This document shows, piece after piece, positions 12,525 through 23,117 of a stretch of 47,201 nt of DNA. The stretch's first letter is position 1. The number at the start of each line of letters is the position of its first letter. The stretch spans positions 1 through 47,201 of the forward strand of contig NZ_JAKGAP010000056.1 of the NCBI RefSeq assembly GCF_021532375.1, in the 5' to 3' direction. The stretch is from Paenibacillus alkaliterrae (GTDB lineage Bacteria; Bacillota; Bacilli; Paenibacillales; Paenibacillaceae). The notes below the pieces were generated by a model that searched no databases, was not told the DNA's origin, and was given only the letters and a program-made list of their open reading frames with translations. The position numbers and the translations under genes are program-made.

Positions 12525-12740
12525 CTATGCCAACCATACTTTAGTGATCATAATGAAGTCGATCAACAGGAACAATCCAAGCGATACGGCCGTGAATCCA
12601 ATCGCGAACAGATTCTTTTTCGGACGAGCGCTCAGCAGTCGAACGAAACCGATTGCAATCAGCACGGTAAACGCAAGCATGAACCAGTCGAAAGTTCCGA
12701 TTTTACTTACTTCTTGAACTGCTTCTTCTGCTAAAAACAT
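12525..12740 (-). CDS. Small membrane protein, DUF2759-like
   Basis: 71 residues with two predicted membrane helices (about 20-37, WFMLAFTVLIAIGFVRLL; and 47-66, AIGFTAVSLGLFLLIDFIMI) joined by a basic loop RPKKN. Size and pattern resemble DUF2759 proteins such as B. subtilis YqgW; function is unknown. ATG start with a strong AAAGGAGG at 7 nt supports a real gene. A TATAAT lies about 30 nt upstream, with no good -35. Confidence 0.8.
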   Translation of the reverse strand: MFLAEEAVQEVSKIGTFDWFMLAFTVLIAIGFVRLLSARPKKNLFAIGFTAVSLGLFLLIDFIMITKVWLA

Positions 12741-13025
12741 GAAGGGACCTCCTTTTAATTCGCACGTAGCCTATAATATTATATGTTAGCTATAAGTTGC
12801 TGCAGACGCAAGTCCAAAACTCGAATCGTAACAACTTTGTCACGATTTCCTGAAAATCGCCGCAATATAATATTTCTAAATGATTCACATAATAAAGTCT
12901 TATTAGTAGCCTGCTCTCAGTCATTGTAGCTGCATCTAAAATATGTTACCATCAACATAGTATATTCATACCTAGTTCGTCGGAATTTAATGGTATGGAT
13001 GCCATTCACAAGGGGGATAACACTC

Positions 13026-14636
13026 ATGGCTTATGAAGCTGTTTGGATGAACGATACATCCAAATTGAATAAATTCGAATTTGTTAAGATGGAAAAGGAC
13101 GGCCTCGACGTTATTCGCACCATTATCGAGAAATATTCCAAGGAGGGCTACTCCTCCATTCCGGAAGATGACATGAATCGTTTCAAATGGGCGGGCGTGT
13201 ATGAGCAAAAGCCGCGCGACGGCCATTTCATGATGCGTATTCGTATCAACACCGGTATTATGACAGCTGCTCAAGCGCGTATGATCGCTTCCATCGGACG
13301 CGATTATGGCCGTGACCTCATCGACGTTACGACTCGTCAAGCGATTCAATACCATTGGCTTAAAGTCGAAGACCTGCCGGATATCTTTAACCGTTTAGAG
13401 CAAGTTGGTCTATACAGCTTTGAAGCTTGCGGCGACTGCCCGCGTACGATTGTCGGCAATCCGCTGGCAGGCATTGATAAAGACGAGCTCATCGATACGG
13501 TTGATATTGTAAATGAAGTAAACGATTTTTACTTAATGAATCGTGATTTCTCAAATTTGCCCCGCAAATATAAAATGTCCATCTCTGGCAATGTCTATAA
13601 CAACGCTTTGGCGGAAATCAATGACCTTGCTTATATTCCGGCGACCAAAGTAATTGATGGAGAAGAAGTAATCGGTTTTCACATTATGGTTGGCGGCGGT
13701 CTGTCAGCTAAGCCGCACATGGCAAAGCCGATCGATATTTTTGTGCGCCCTGAAGATGTGCTGAAGGTTTCCATTGGCGTTACTACGATTTTCCGCGATT
13801 ACGGCTACCGCGAGAAGCGTCATCAAGCGCGTCTAAAATATCTGGTTGCGGATTGGGGTCCGGAAAAATTTCTCGAGAAGCTTACAGAAATTATCGGCGA
13901 AATGCCATCAAGAGGCGAAGATAAAACCGTTGGCTGGCAAGCCGCTTATTTCGACGGCGTTCACCCGCAAAAGCAAGAAGGCTTGAACTACATCGGTCTT
14001 AACGTGCCTGTAGGCCGCACGAACTCGGATGAGCTCGAGCAGTTAGCCGATCTAGCCGAGAAATACGGCGACGGCAAGGTTCGCACAACGATGTCGCAAA
14101 ACATTTTGCTTGCCGGCATTCCAGACGATAAAGTAGAAGAAGTGCTCGCAGCACCTGTTCTTCAACGTTTGACGCCTAACCCTGAACATTTCATGAGCCG
14201 TACGGTTTCTTGCACGGGCAACGAATTCTGTAACCTTGCTGTCGTTGAGACAAAGGAACGCGCGCGCATCGTTGCGAATTACTTGGATGAAAACGTAAAG
14301 CTGGACGAGAAGATCCGCATTCACTTCATTGGCTGCCCGAATGCGTGCGGTCAGAAGCATATCGCGGATATCGGCCTTCAAGGCTCGCTTATCAAAACGC
14401 CTGAAGGTATGGTTGACGCGTTTGATATCGCTGTCGGTGGTATTCTTGGGCCTAATGCCCAATTCAACTCGCCGCTTAAAGGCCGTGTCAAAGGCGACAA
14501 CATCGGCGATGTACTAAAGCAATTGATCGAGTTCTACAAGGCTCAGCGCAATCCGGAAGAAACCTTTAATGCATTCGTAAGACGTGTAGGCGTCCCTGCA
14601 TTCCAAGAAAAGCTGACTTCAATTTTGGCTGTATAA
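13026..14636 (+). CDS. Ferredoxin-type nitrite/sulfite reductase
   Basis: 536 residues from ATG 13026 (AAGGGGG at 7 nt; an upstream in-frame ATG at 12990 lacks this). It has the two-fold repeat of siroheme reductases, with ferrodoxin-like domains and the [4Fe-4S]-siroheme cysteines: Cys396 and Cys402 in CTGNEFC, Cys437 and Cys441 in GCPNAC. Arg/Lys residues of the anion site lie in RIRINTG and RQAIQYHW. The enzyme reduces nitrite to ammonia or sulfite to sulfide with six electrons; sequence alone does not decide which. No siroheme or nitrate genes adjoin. The 285-bp upstream gap holds an inverted repeat CGATTT/AAATCG (12843-12859) of unknown role. Confidence 0.93.
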   Translation: MAYEAVWMNDTSKLNKFEFVKMEKDGLDVIRTIIEKYSKEGYSSIPEDDMNRFKWAGVYEQKPRDGHFMMRIRINTGIMTAAQARMIASIGRDYGRDLIDVTTRQAIQYHWLKVEDLPDIFNRLEQVGLYSFEACGDCPRTIVGNPLAGIDKDELIDTVDIVNEVNDFYLMNRDFSNLPRKYKMSISGNVYNNALAEINDLAYIPATKVIDGEEVIGFHIMVGGGLSAKPHMAKPIDIFVRPEDVLKVSIGVTTIFRDYGYREKRHQARLKYLVADWGPEKFLEKLTEIIGEMPSRGEDKTVGWQAAYFDGVHPQKQEGLNYIGLNVPVGRTNSDELEQLADLAEKYGDGKVRTTMSQNILLAGIPDDKVEEVLAAPVLQRLTPNPEHFMSRTVSCTGNEFCNLAVVETKERARIVANYLDENVKLDEKIRIHFIGCPNACGQKHIADIGLQGSLIKTPEGMVDAFDIAVGGILGPNAQFNSPLKGRVKGDNIGDVLKQLIEFYKAQRNPEETFNAFVRRVGVPAFQEKLTSILAV

Positions 14637-14658
14637 CCACAATCAATAAACAATAAAA

Positions 14659-14705
14659 ACCGCTGTTTGTCTATGCTCTCGCACTAGACCGCAGCGGTTT
14701 TTTGT
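14659..14705 (+). terminator. Nitrite/sulfite reductase terminator
   Basis: AAACCGCTG ... CAGCGGTTTTTT hairpin with an inner GTCT/AGAC stem, starting about 20 nt after the reductase stop codon, followed by a T-run on the plus strand. Confidence 0.88.
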
Positions 14706-14871
14706 ATGTTTACAACCAATCAATTTTATGGAATTCCTTTCCCTTACGCTTACGAGCCGGCCCAAACACGTCGCTCGCCTCTGGTAAAGGTAATTAACGT
14801 TTTTTTGCAGGATACCACCCTACTTTCAAACTCTTTGATCCATTATCCCATCTGCTCAAGAGATAGTCTTA

Positions 14872-14880
14872 TGCTATAAT
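14872..14880 (+). promoter_or_regulatory. Extended -10 (TGCTATAAT) with no gene behind it
   Basis: A perfect TGnTATAAT lies within the 347-bp gap 14637-14983; its -35 is poor (TGCTCA with 16 bp). No ORF follows; a transcript would run about 90 nt into the hairpin at 14943-14973. The rest of the gap (14706-14870) shows nothing recognisable. Confidence 0.3.
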
Positions 14881-14942
14881 AGTCCTCTCCATATCCCAAG
14901 TTGCGACTCAAACTAGGCAGCTCATTCATTCTTATTCTAAAA

Positions 14943-14973
14943 AAGCCTCAAGCTGATTTCCAGCTTGAGGCTT
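14943..14973 (-). terminator. uvrA terminator (possibly bidirectional)
   Basis: 13-bp perfect stem AAGCCTCAAGCTG/CAGCTTGAGGCTT with a 5-nt loop. It is flanked by TTTTT on the minus strand and TTTTTGC on the plus strand, and lies directly after the uvrA stop. Confidence 0.92.
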
Positions 14974-14983
14974 TTTGCAAATG

Positions 14984-17854
14984 TTACTTCACCGCGGCGG
15001 CAACCTTCTGCTGGGCGATGGTCCGTTCTCGGTCGCGCTCCAGGACAGGCTTTAAATACTTGCCCGTATAGGATTGATCTACCTTGACGACTTGCTCCGG
15101 CGTACCGGTCGCAACGATCATACCGCCGCCATTGCCGCCCTCCGGACCAAGATCGATCAAATAATCCGCCGTCTTGATCACGTCCAAATTATGCTCGATG
15201 ACAAGCACCGATTCACCCGAATCGACTAAACGATGCAGCACCGTCAACAGCCGATCGATGTCATGGACATGCAAGCCCGTTGTCGGCTCATCCAAAATAT
15301 ATAGTGTCTTGCCCGTTGAACGGCGATATAGCTCAGCAGCAAGCTTCACGCGCTGCGCTTCGCCTCCAGACAAAGTCGTCGCCGGTTGTCCCAGCTTCAT
15401 GTAGCCAAGCCCAACATCGAGAAGCGTCTGCACTTTACGATGAATACGCGGAATGTTCTCGAAAAACGAGCAGCTATCCTCGATTGTCATTTCCAGCACT
15501 TCGGCGATATTTTTGCCTTTGTATTTCACTTCAAGCGTCTCCCGGTTGTAGCGTTTGCCTTTGCAAATTTCACAAGGCACGTAAACATCAGGCAAGAAAT
15601 GCATTTCGATTTTAATAATACCGTCTCCACGGCACGCTTCGCAGCGTCCGCCCTTCACGTTAAAGCTGAACCGGCCTTTCTTATAGCCTCGAACCTTCGC
15701 TTCGTTCGTGCTCGCGTACAAATCGCGAATATCATCGAATACGCCGGTATACGTCGCAGGATTGGAGCGCGGCGTTCGGCCGATGGGCGATTGGTCGATG
15801 TCGATGACCTTCTCCAAATGCTCCAAGCCGCGCAATTCCTTATACTGCCCCGGACGGGTCTTCGCCTTATTCAAGTCTCGCGCCAATGTTTTGTAAAGAA
15901 TCTCGTTAACGAATGTCGATTTCCCTGATCCGGAGACACCCGTTACAGCCGTGAATACGCCGAGCGGAATTTTTACGTTCACGTTTCTCAGATTATTTTC
16001 CTTCGCGCCGTGAACCTCCAGCCACTTATCGCTCGTCTGCCGACGGTCCAATGGAACATCAATAAACTTGCGTCCGCTCAAATATTGGCCTGTCAAGGAG
16101 TTCTCGTCGGCCATCACCTCCGCAGGCGTTCCTTGCGCAATGACCGTTCCCCCATGAATACCGGCGCCTGGACCGATATCAATAATATAATCTGCCGCCA
16201 GCATCGTATCCTCATCATGCTCGACGACAATTAACGTATTGCCTAAGTTGCGCATATGCTCAAGCGTCTGAATCAAGCGGTCGTTATCACGCTGATGCAA
16301 GCCAATGCTTGGTTCGTCCAATATATAGAGGACACCCATCAGGCTGGACCCGATTTGCGTAGCCAGTCGTATACGCTGCGCTTCGCCGCCAGACAAAGTG
16401 CCGGCCGCACGGCTTAATGACAAATATTCAAGCCCGACATTGACCAGAAAGCCAAGCCGGCTGTTAATTTCCTTCATAATCAAACTTGCGATCGCCATTT
16501 CCTTGCCGCTCAGCTTCAACGTTCCGAAATAACGATTGGCTTCGCCGATCGAAAACGACGTGACCTGCGCAATGTTCTGCGCGCCGATCGTGACGGCCAG
16601 GCTTTCCTTGCGAAGCCGTTGTCCCTTACAGCCTCCGCATGGCTTAGCGCTCATATAATTTTCAATATGCTCACGCATCATATCCGAGGCCGTATCTCTG
16701 TAACGGCGTTCCAGATTATTCACGATACCTTCGAAAGGAACGTAGGCTTCCTTGCGATGTCCGAAATCATTCTCGTAAAGGAAGCGCACACGCTCTCCGC
16801 CTGTGCCATAGAGCAGCTTCTTCATCTGCTCCGGAGACAGCTCCGATACCGGAACGTTTTGCGGTATGCCGTAATGTACGCAAACCGCGCTTAGAAATTG
16901 CGGATAGTAATTAGAGGTGCTTCCCGCCCACGCCAGAAATGCGGCGTCGTCAATGGATTTGGACGTATCCGGGACGAGCAGATCGGGATCGACGAGCATT
17001 TTCACGCCTAGGCCGTCGCAATCCGGACAAGCTCCATACGGGCTGTTGAACGAGAACATCCTCGGCTCCAGCTCATCGATGCTGAAGCCGCACTCCGGGC
17101 AAGCCAGGTTCGAGCTGAACAGCAGCTCCTCTTGATCTATAATATCGACAAGCACACGGCCTTCGGACAACTTAAGCGCCGTTTCGAGAGAATCGGCCAG
17201 CCTGCTGTGAACGTCTGCCTTTACGACGATCCGGTCGACAACGACCTCGATGCTGTGCTTCTTGTTCTTTTCCAGCTCGATTTTCTCGCTTAGCTCGCGA
17301 AGCTCGCCGTTCACGCGAATACGTACGAAACCTTGTTTCTGAATGTCGGCCAGCAGCTTCGTATGCTCGCCCTTTCGGCCGGAAATAATAGGCGCCAATA
17401 TTTGAAGCTTTGTTTTCTCCGGGTATTCCATGATCCGGTCGACCATTTGTTCGACCGTCTGCGATGTAATTTCAATCCCGTGCTCTGGACAGTGAGGCTT
17501 GCCGATGCGCGCGAAAAGCAGACGCAAATAATCGTATATTTCGGTAACCGTTCCAACCGTCGAGCGCGGGTTGCGGCTCGTCGTTTTCTGATCGATCGAG
17601 ATTGCGGGAGAAAGCCCGTCGATGGAATCGACATCGGGCTTCTCCATTTGTCCGAGAAACTGGCGCGCATATGCGGACAAGGATTCCACATATCGCCGCT
17701 GGCCTTCCGCATAGATCGTATCGAATGCGAGCGAGGACTTCCCGGAGCCGCTAAGCCCCGTCAGCACGACGAACTTATCGCGCGGAATCGTAACGTCAAT
17801 ATTTTTAAGATTATGGGCGCGCGCGCCCTTAATTACTATTTTATCGCTAGCCAA
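14984..17854 (-). CDS. uvrA: Excinuclease ABC subunit A
   Basis: 956 residues, the family's normal length. Two ABC ATPase modules: Walker A GLSGSGKS (33-40) and GVSGSGKST (about 640), both with LSGGEAQR signatures, and [14 protein letters not shown] and [11 protein letters not shown]alker B regions. Zinc modules include CPECG...CPDC and CEACRGDG...CEICKGKRY. UvrA recognises bulky DNA lesions and loads UvrB. The start is TTG at 17854 with AGGAGG 8 nt upstream. It follows uvrB by 16 nt in one operon. Confidence 0.98.
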   Translation of the reverse strand: MASDKIVIKGARAHNLKNIDVTIPRDKFVVLTGLSGSGKSSLAFDTIYAEGQRRYVESLSAYARQFLGQMEKPDVDSIDGLSPAISIDQKTTSRNPRSTVGTVTEIYDYLRLLFARIGKPHCPEHGIEITSQTVEQMVDRIMEYPEKTKLQILAPIISGRKGEHTKLLADIQKQGFVRIRVNGELRELSEKIELEKNKKHSIEVVVDRIVVKADVHSRLADSLETALKLSEGRVLVDIIDQEELLFSSNLACPECGFSIDELEPRMFSFNSPYGACPDCDGLGVKMLVDPDLLVPDTSKSIDDAAFLAWAGSTSNYYPQFLSAVCVHYGIPQNVPVSELSPEQMKKLLYGTGGERVRFLYENDFGHRKEAYVPFEGIVNNLERRYRDTASDMMREHIENYMSAKPCGGCKGQRLRKESLAVTIGAQNIAQVTSFSIGEANRYFGTLKLSGKEMAIASLIMKEINSRLGFLVNVGLEYLSLSRAAGTLSGGEAQRIRLATQIGSSLMGVLYILDEPSIGLHQRDNDRLIQTLEHMRNLGNTLIVVEHDEDTMLAADYIIDIGPGAGIHGGTVIAQGTPAEVMADENSLTGQYLSGRKFIDVPLDRRQTSDKWLEVHGAKENNLRNVNVKIPLGVFTAVTGVSGSGKSTFVNEILYKTLARDLNKAKTRPGQYKELRGLEHLEKVIDIDQSPIGRTPRSNPATYTGVFDDIRDLYASTNEAKVRGYKKGRFSFNVKGGRCEACRGDGIIKIEMHFLPDVYVPCEICKGKRYNRETLEVKYKGKNIAEVLEMTIEDSCSFFENIPRIHRKVQTLLDVGLGYMKLGQPATTLSGGEAQRVKLAAELYRRSTGKTLYILDEPTTGLHVHDIDRLLTVLHRLVDSGESVLVIEHNLDVIKTADYLIDLGPEGGNGGGMIVATGTPEQVVKVDQSYTGKYLKPVLERDRERTIAQQKVAAAVK

Positions 17855-17870
17855 TCCGTTCTCCTCCTAC

Positions 17871-19880
17871 TTATCCCATCTCTGCGCGCAGCTCCAGCAG
17901 CGCATCGCGAAGCTCCGCGGCGCGTTCGAACTGCAGGCTCTTCGCCGCTTCCTTCATTTCTGCTTCCAGCCTTTGTACGAGCGCTAAGCGATCCTTCTTG
18001 GACATCTTCCCTGCGCCTGCGCCGGTTAAGTAGTCGGCCTTCTGCTCCGCTACCTTCGTCGCTTCAATCACGTCATGAACCTTCTTGCGAATCGTTTGCG
18101 GCGTAACGCCATGCTTTTCATTGTATGCAAGCTGAATCGTACGACGGCGTTCGGTTTCTTTGATCGCCCGATCCATCGAATCGGTTATTTTGTCGCCGTA
18201 CATGATGACGCGGCCCTCGCTGTTGCGTGCGGCGCGTCCGATCGTTTGAATAAGCGCGCGGTCGGATCGAAGGAAGCCCTCCTTATCCGCATCCAAAATC
18301 GAAACCAAGGATACCTCCGGCAAATCAAGCCCTTCCCGAAGTAAATTAATTCCGATGAGAACATGGAAAACGCCTAATCTCAGATCGCGCAAAATAGCCA
18401 GCCGCTCCAGCGTCTTAATATCGGAATGGAGATACCTGACCTTAATGCCGATCTCCTTCATGTAGTCGGTCAGGTCCTCCGACATCTTCTTCGTTAATGT
18501 CGTGACAAGCACCCGCTCATCCTTCGCGATCCGGTCGCGAATTTCGTTCAGTAAATCATCGATTTGTCCCTTAGTAGGACGAACGTCAATTATCGGATCG
18601 ATTAGGCCGGTTGGACGAATGATTTGCTCTATCATCGTCGGACAATGCTCGATTTCATAAGGGCCCGGTGTCGCAGACACATAAATAAGCTGCTTCGCCT
18701 TCGCTTCAAACTCCTCGAAGCGCAAAGGGCGATTGTCCATCGCCGACGGAAGACGGAAGCCGTGATTGACGAGCATTTCCTTACGCGCGCGGTCCCCATT
18801 GAACATCGCGCGAATTTGCGGCAGCGATACATGGGACTCGTCGATAACAATCAGCATATCGTCCGGAAAATAATCGAGCAGCGTATACGGAGTAGCTCCG
18901 CGCTCCCTAAAGGTCAACGGACCCGAATAGTTCTCGATGCCCGAGCAGAAGCCCATCTCCGCCATCATTTCAAGGTCGTAGCGCGTCCGCTGTTCCAGAC
19001 GCTGCGCCTCCAGCAGTTTGCCTGCCTCGCGCAGCTCCGTCAAACGCTCCTCCAGCTCCCGCTCGATATTCACGATCGCGAGCTTCATCGTATCCTCGTG
19101 AGTAACGAAGTGAGAGGCCGGAAATATCGCGATATGGTCGCGTTCGCCGATAATTTCACCGGTCAGGACGTCAATCTCGGATATGCGTTCGATCTCGTCT
19201 CCGAAAAGCTCGACCCGGAGCGCCCGCTCGTTATTCGCCACGGGAAAAATCTCAACGATATCGCCGCGTACCCGGAACGTTCCCCGCGTAAAGCTAATAT
19301 CGTTCCGTTGATACTGAATATCGACGAGTTTATGCAAAATCGCATCTCGCGGCTTTTCCATCCCGACGCGCAGCGAAAGCACCAGGCTCCCGTATTCTAT
19401 CGGCGATCCCAGACCGTATATACAGGACACGCTCGCCACAATGATAACGTCTCTTCGTTCGAACAAGGCGCTCGTCGCCGAGTGCCGCAATTTATCGATT
19501 TCATCGTTAATGCTGGAATCCTTCTCAATAAAGGTGTCGGTAGAAGGGATGTAGGCTTCCGGCTGATAGTAGTCATAGTAGCTTACGAAGTATTCAACGG
19601 CATTGTCGGGGAAAAAGTTCTTAAACTCGCTGCAAAGCTGCGCAGCCAGCGTCTTATTATGCGCAATGACGAGCGTCGGCCGGTTCACCTTCGCTACCGC
19701 ATTCGCGATCGTATATGTCTTGCCTGTACCCGTCGCTCCAAGCAGAGTCTGATGCCTCTTCCCTGCCGCAAGTCCTTCCACAAGCTCCTTGATCGCTTTC
19801 GGCTGATCCCCTTGAGGCGTATATTCCGATTTCAATTCGAACAGCTTCGTATCCTTTGTAAGCTCGTTCACGCCTGTCAT
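17871..19880 (-). CDS. uvrB: Excinuclease ABC subunit B
   Basis: 669 residues. Walker A GATGTGKT (48-55), the beta-hairpin [12 protein letters not shown] that inserts at the lesion, DESHV, helicase motifs in the second lobe ([11 protein letters not shown] and QTIGRAARN), and the C-terminal UVR motif ([18 protein letters not shown]) that binds UvrC. Start: ATG at 19880 or GTG at 19871; GGGGGTGG is better spaced for the latter (9 nt). First gene of uvrBA. Confidence 0.98.
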   Translation of the reverse strand: MTGVNELTKDTKLFELKSEYTPQGDQPKAIKELVEGLAAGKRHQTLLGATGTGKTYTIANAVAKVNRPTLVIAHNKTLAAQLCSEFKNFFPDNAVEYFVSYYDYYQPEAYIPSTDTFIEKDSSINDEIDKLRHSATSALFERRDVIIVASVSCIYGLGSPIEYGSLVLSLRVGMEKPRDAILHKLVDIQYQRNDISFTRGTFRVRGDIVEIFPVANNERALRVELFGDEIERISEIDVLTGEIIGERDHIAIFPASHFVTHEDTMKLAIVNIERELEERLTELREAGKLLEAQRLEQRTRYDLEMMAEMGFCSGIENYSGPLTFRERGATPYTLLDYFPDDMLIVIDESHVSLPQIRAMFNGDRARKEMLVNHGFRLPSAMDNRPLRFEEFEAKAKQLIYVSATPGPYEIEHCPTMIEQIIRPTGLIDPIIDVRPTKGQIDDLLNEIRDRIAKDERVLVTTLTKKMSEDLTDYMKEIGIKVRYLHSDIKTLERLAILRDLRLGVFHVLIGINLLREGLDLPEVSLVSILDADKEGFLRSDRALIQTIGRAARNSEGRVIMYGDKITDSMDRAIKETERRRTIQLAYNEKHGVTPQTIRKKVHDVIEATKVAEQKADYLTGAGAGKMSKKDRLALVQRLEAEMKEAAKSLQFERAAELRDALLELRAEMG

Positions 19881-19909
19881 CCACCCCCGTCTTTCCGAAT
19901 TATCTTAAC

Positions 19910-19971
19910 ATTATAGTCAAATATATGAATTTCATTTCATCGGCTGTCATAGAAATAGGAATGTTTGTTCC
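19910..19971 (-). promoter_or_regulatory. uvrBA promoter region with LexA-like box
   Basis: A -10 TATAAT (minus strand, 19910-19915) lies 30 bp before uvrB; its -35 is weak. Upstream, 19958-19971 reads GGAACAAACATTCC on the minus strand, one mismatch from the Bacillus LexA/DinR core GAAC-N4-GTTC. uvrBA is SOS-induced in B. subtilis, so this fits. The box lies upstream of the -35, less usual for a repressor site. Confidence 0.45.
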
Positions 19972-20033
19972 CGTTTATTATATCGCTTTTCAGCTCGAGA
20001 AGCAATCCGAGTATCAGAAGCCTACACGAAAGA

Positions 20034-20068
20034 CTGCCTGTCATGGTCTCATTGACCCTAACAGGCAG
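20034..20068 (-). terminator. minJ-like gene terminator (weak)
   Basis: Stem CTGCCTGT/ACAGGCAG with an inner GGGTC/GAGACC pairing, 25 nt after the stop at 20093; the minus-strand tail TCTTTCG is only partly T-rich. Confidence 0.55.
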
Positions 20069-20092
20069 CCCCATTCAAGTTTCCTGTATCTG

Positions 20093-21388
20093 CTAAGCAT
20101 CTATCCTCTCAGCCTGATCGCCGCGGCGATTCGAGGCGCGGGAACCGCGAAGCAGCTCGAGCAGCGATGCCGGTCCTGAAGCGGCATAATAATTGGCCTG
20201 CTCATCCGGAGCCAGAATGACACCCAGCTGGTGATGCTCGCCGGCAAAGCGCGCCCGCTGCGCGAACTTCAGCTCGCCTTCCAGGTTTAACACCTCCAGT
20301 TTGCAGAAAGCTGAATTTTGCACTAATGCTTCGTAGAGCTCCTCCTTCGTTTTGACGCGCACTCCGTTAACCTTATGCAAAATTTCGCCGATGGCCAGTC
20401 CCATCGCAGCTGCTGGCGTGCCCGGTACAATGCCGAGAATACGCAACCCTCTTGCGTCATTCACGTACAGCGGCGAGCGAGCCGCCTCGAGCGACCGGCT
20501 GCGCCAAACGATCGCCTCATGCAGCAGGAGGGAAGCCAGCGCCGCAACCGGCAGCAGCAGCGGCTGCCGCCAGGCAAGAAGCGCTGCCGCCGCTAGACAA
20601 ACACTATAAAGCAGCAGCCCTCTCGCCGCATGCTTTGCCTTATCCTGCGGCAGCATCGAGCGGGTCATTTCGGTGAAGCCGATGATCATCGGAAGCGCAA
20701 CGAAAGTCCAGCCTTGCGACCAATCCGCTCCGAATAGCGGCGTCCAAGGCAGCGCTGCCGTTGACGCACCGCTTCCCGCAGCAGGCACAAGCATAAGCAG
20801 CGGAACGGGCCAAAAGCCTTGCAGCATATAACCGCCGACGAGCTTGCCTCTCTTTCCTTCCACAAATAGGGGTGTTGCCAGCCGATCGCCTTGCCAGCGT
20901 ACGAGCGCCGCTTCAGCCAAATGAAGCAGCGCCACCAGCATCAATAATCCTGCAGCATCTATGCCGGCAAGCGAAGCAGTAAGCGATCCGATCCAATCCG
21001 GCCGTTCCAAAAGGCTCGTCCATCCAAACAACCATTGCAGCAAAGCAATGATCCCCGCGCTGTAGGCAAAGCAAAGGTAACGAATTTTTACAAGCATGAG
21101 AACCGCAGCAACGGCCCACAGCCACAGAACCGATTCGGCGGTCATGGCAGCGCCGATAAAGGCTCCCGCGACCGATACGGCTGCACCGATCAACAATCCT
21201 GCGAGCAACGACTTAGCGACAAGACCTGGCCAATTGTGAAGCTTAACGGCAAATAATTGCCGCTCCATTCGAATTTGCCTCATAGTCTGCAAAACGATAA
21301 ATAACACCGCAATATAGTAAAATGGCTGCGCAACCAGTCGAACAGCCGCTTGTCCAAGCATTTCGAGCACTTCTGCCGCCGTTTCCAA
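20093..21388 (-). CDS. minJ: PDZ-domain polytopic membrane protein, MinJ-like
   Basis: About 431 residues. The N-terminal two-thirds holds many hydrophobic helices; the C-terminal third is a cytoplasmic-looking PDZ domain (LRILGIVPGTPAAAMGLAIG, then EILHKVNGVRVKTKEELYEALV). In B. subtilis, MinJ has this build and sits beside ctpB near uvrBA; it links DivIVA to MinCD to place the division septum. Order, orientation and architecture agree, so MinJ-like is a good call, though sequence conservation could not be measured. Start: TTG at 21388 has AAGGAG 7 nt upstream; GTG at 21397 lacks spacing. Confidence 0.82.
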   Translation of the reverse strand: METAAEVLEMLGQAAVRLVAQPFYYIAVLFIVLQTMRQIRMERQLFAVKLHNWPGLVAKSLLAGLLIGAAVSVAGAFIGAAMTAESVLWLWAVAAVLMLVKIRYLCFAYSAGIIALLQWLFGWTSLLERPDWIGSLTASLAGIDAAGLLMLVALLHLAEAALVRWQGDRLATPLFVEGKRGKLVGGYMLQGFWPVPLLMLVPAAGSGASTAALPWTPLFGADWSQGWTFVALPMIIGFTEMTRSMLPQDKAKHAARGLLLYSVCLAAAALLAWRQPLLLPVAALASLLLHEAIVWRSRSLEAARSPLYVNDARGLRILGIVPGTPAAAMGLAIGEILHKVNGVRVKTKEELYEALVQNSAFCKLEVLNLEGELKFAQRARFAGEHHQLGVILAPDEQANYYAASGPASLLELLRGSRASNRRGDQAERIDA

Positions 21389-21420
21389 AGCTATCACTCC
21401 TTCACCCGTACTTCTCCAGA

Positions 21421-21463
21421 AAAAAAATAAAAGGCCGGCTCAATGACACGGAGCCAACCCTTT
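21421..21463 (-). terminator. ctpB-like gene terminator
   Basis: Minus strand AAAGG...GGCTC...GAGCC...CCTTT hairpin followed by TATTTTTTTTC, 20 nt after the protease stop. It separates the protease from the MinJ-like gene. Confidence 0.87.
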
Positions 21464-21483
21464 ATTCATTCGACATGCTTGTA

Positions 21484-22941
21484 TCATTTCCTGCCTACAG
21501 CCTTAATTGCTTCATGAAGCTGCGTATCATGCCGCTTATCCTGAATCCATGCAATGACCGCTTTCTCAAGCGCCTCGCCGGTCTGCTTATCGACCTGTCC
21601 AGTAGCCGGCAAGCCGTGCTCGGATTGAAACTTTTTAACGGCCTCCGCCGTCTCTGCGCCAAAGTACCCATCCTCGCGCTTCGGCTCGTAACCCAGTCCG
21701 TGCAGCATAATTTGCATGCTCTTCACTTGCTCGCTGATCATATCCTGCTTTAGCGTCTCGTTCAGAGAAAGTCTGGCTACCGTATACAGATCCGGCGGCT
21801 GAACCTCAATGTCCGGCTTAATGCCCTTCACATGGATCCAATTTCCCTTTGGCGTTAACCATTTGGCAATCGTCATTTTCACGATGCTTCCGTCTCCAAG
21901 CGCCTTGTTATAGCTTACCTGAACCGTCCCTTTGCCGAAGGACGTCTCGCCTACCAGCTTCGCGCCAGCGCCCTCCTGCAAAGCTCCGGCCAAAATTTCC
22001 GATGCGCTTGCGCTTCCGTTATTCATAATTACCGCGATCGGATACGGTTTGCTTTGGCCCTCGGACAACGTTTTCTCCCGGTTCCCGTCCCGATCCTCCA
22101 CCTGCACGATCGTCGTGCCCTTCGCCATGAAGGACTGCGCGATTTCGACGACGACCGGGAGCACTCCTCCCGGATTGTTGCGTACATCCAGTACGAGTCC
22201 CTTCATGCCCTGCTTCTCCAGCTTCGCGAGTTCTTCCTTGAACCGTTCAGCCGTGTGCAGCGAAAACTGCCGAATCTCAATCACGCCCACACCATCCGGC
22301 CTTAGACTGCCATAGACCGTTTCTACATCAATATCATCACGGATGAGTACGAGCTGTATCGGCTCCGAGAAGCCCGCCCGCTGCACCTGAATTTTTGCTT
22401 TCGTACCTTTCGGGCCGCGTATTTTCGCGACGGCCTCCTGCAGGTTCAGCCCATCCAGCTTCACGCCGTTTACGGTGAGCAGCACGTCCTTAGCCAGCAA
22501 GCCCGAGCGCTCGGCGGGAGATCCCTTGATCGGGGATACGACAACGACGCGTCCATTTTCCAACGTTACCTCTGCGCCAATCCCGGTGAAGGAGCCTTCG
22601 ATCGATTCCGAAAAATGCGTCGCTACCTCCTTCTCCATATACACGGAGTAAGGATCCTCCAGCGAGGACATCATTCCGCTCACCGCGCCGTCGACCAGCT
22701 CACTGCGATCGACCTTTTGGTAATATTTCGTTTCGATCAATTCCAGTACCGCGTTCAGCTTCGTCAGCTCATTTTCCTTCAGCCTGAAGCGCTCACCCTC
22801 TTCGGCTGAGGCAGCCGTGAGTGCAGGCGCAGACTGCTCGTCCGGCTTTATGAACTGATCCGCCAACGTTAAGGTTACGAGCACGGACGCGATCATCGTC
22901 AGCATAACGAACGCGAATACTGTTCGTCCTTTGAATTGCAC
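21484..22941 (-). CDS. ctpB: Carboxyl-terminal processing protease (S41), CtpB-like
   Basis: 485 residues from GTG 22941, preceded by AAGGTGG at 9 nt; ATG at 22962 is an alternative. One N-terminal membrane anchor (TVFAFVMLTMIASVLVTL), then a PDZ domain (GIGAEVTLENGRVVVVSPIKGSPAERSG region), the S41 catalytic core with Ser in NNGSASASE and Lys in SFGKGTVQ, and a C-terminal PG_binding_1 domain (LGYEPKREDGYFGAETAEAVKKFQ). The anchor and wall-binding tail place it outside the membrane. B. subtilis CtpB cleaves SpoIVFA during sporulation; a signalling or envelope role is likely here. Confidence 0.94.
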   Translation of the reverse strand: MQFKGRTVFAFVMLTMIASVLVTLTLADQFIKPDEQSAPALTAASAEEGERFRLKENELTKLNAVLELIETKYYQKVDRSELVDGAVSGMMSSLEDPYSVYMEKEVATHFSESIEGSFTGIGAEVTLENGRVVVVSPIKGSPAERSGLLAKDVLLTVNGVKLDGLNLQEAVAKIRGPKGTKAKIQVQRAGFSEPIQLVLIRDDIDVETVYGSLRPDGVGVIEIRQFSLHTAERFKEELAKLEKQGMKGLVLDVRNNPGGVLPVVVEIAQSFMAKGTTIVQVEDRDGNREKTLSEGQSKPYPIAVIMNNGSASASEILAGALQEGAGAKLVGETSFGKGTVQVSYNKALGDGSIVKMTIAKWLTPKGNWIHVKGIKPDIEVQPPDLYTVARLSLNETLKQDMISEQVKSMQIMLHGLGYEPKREDGYFGAETAEAVKKFQSEHGLPATGQVDKQTGEALEKAVIAWIQDKRHDTQLHEAIKAVGRK

Positions 22942-23070
22942 CTGTCTACACCACCTTCTCATCTTGCACGGTCTTTGATTTAAGACCACCCTAGTATATG
23001 ACAAGAGGCTTTCAATTATTTGTCTTATACGGTTAAAGTTACGTTTATCTGCAGCACTGTGTACAAACAA

Positions 23071-23089
23071 GGCAGCCACATGGGCTGCC
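23071..23089 (-). terminator. Terminator of the M23 hydrolase gene
   Basis: 7-bp perfect stem GGCAGCC/GGCTGCC with a 5-nt loop, then TTGTTTG on the minus strand; starts about 28 nt after the hydrolase stop. Confidence 0.75.
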
Positions 23090-23117
23090 TCAAAGAAGTC
23101 TGCGTATGCGTCGTAAC

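Noticed and set aside
12741..13025. SAM or cobalamin riboswitch before the nitrite/sulfite reductase
   Set aside because: No conserved riboswitch motifs; only a short inverted repeat at 12843-12859.
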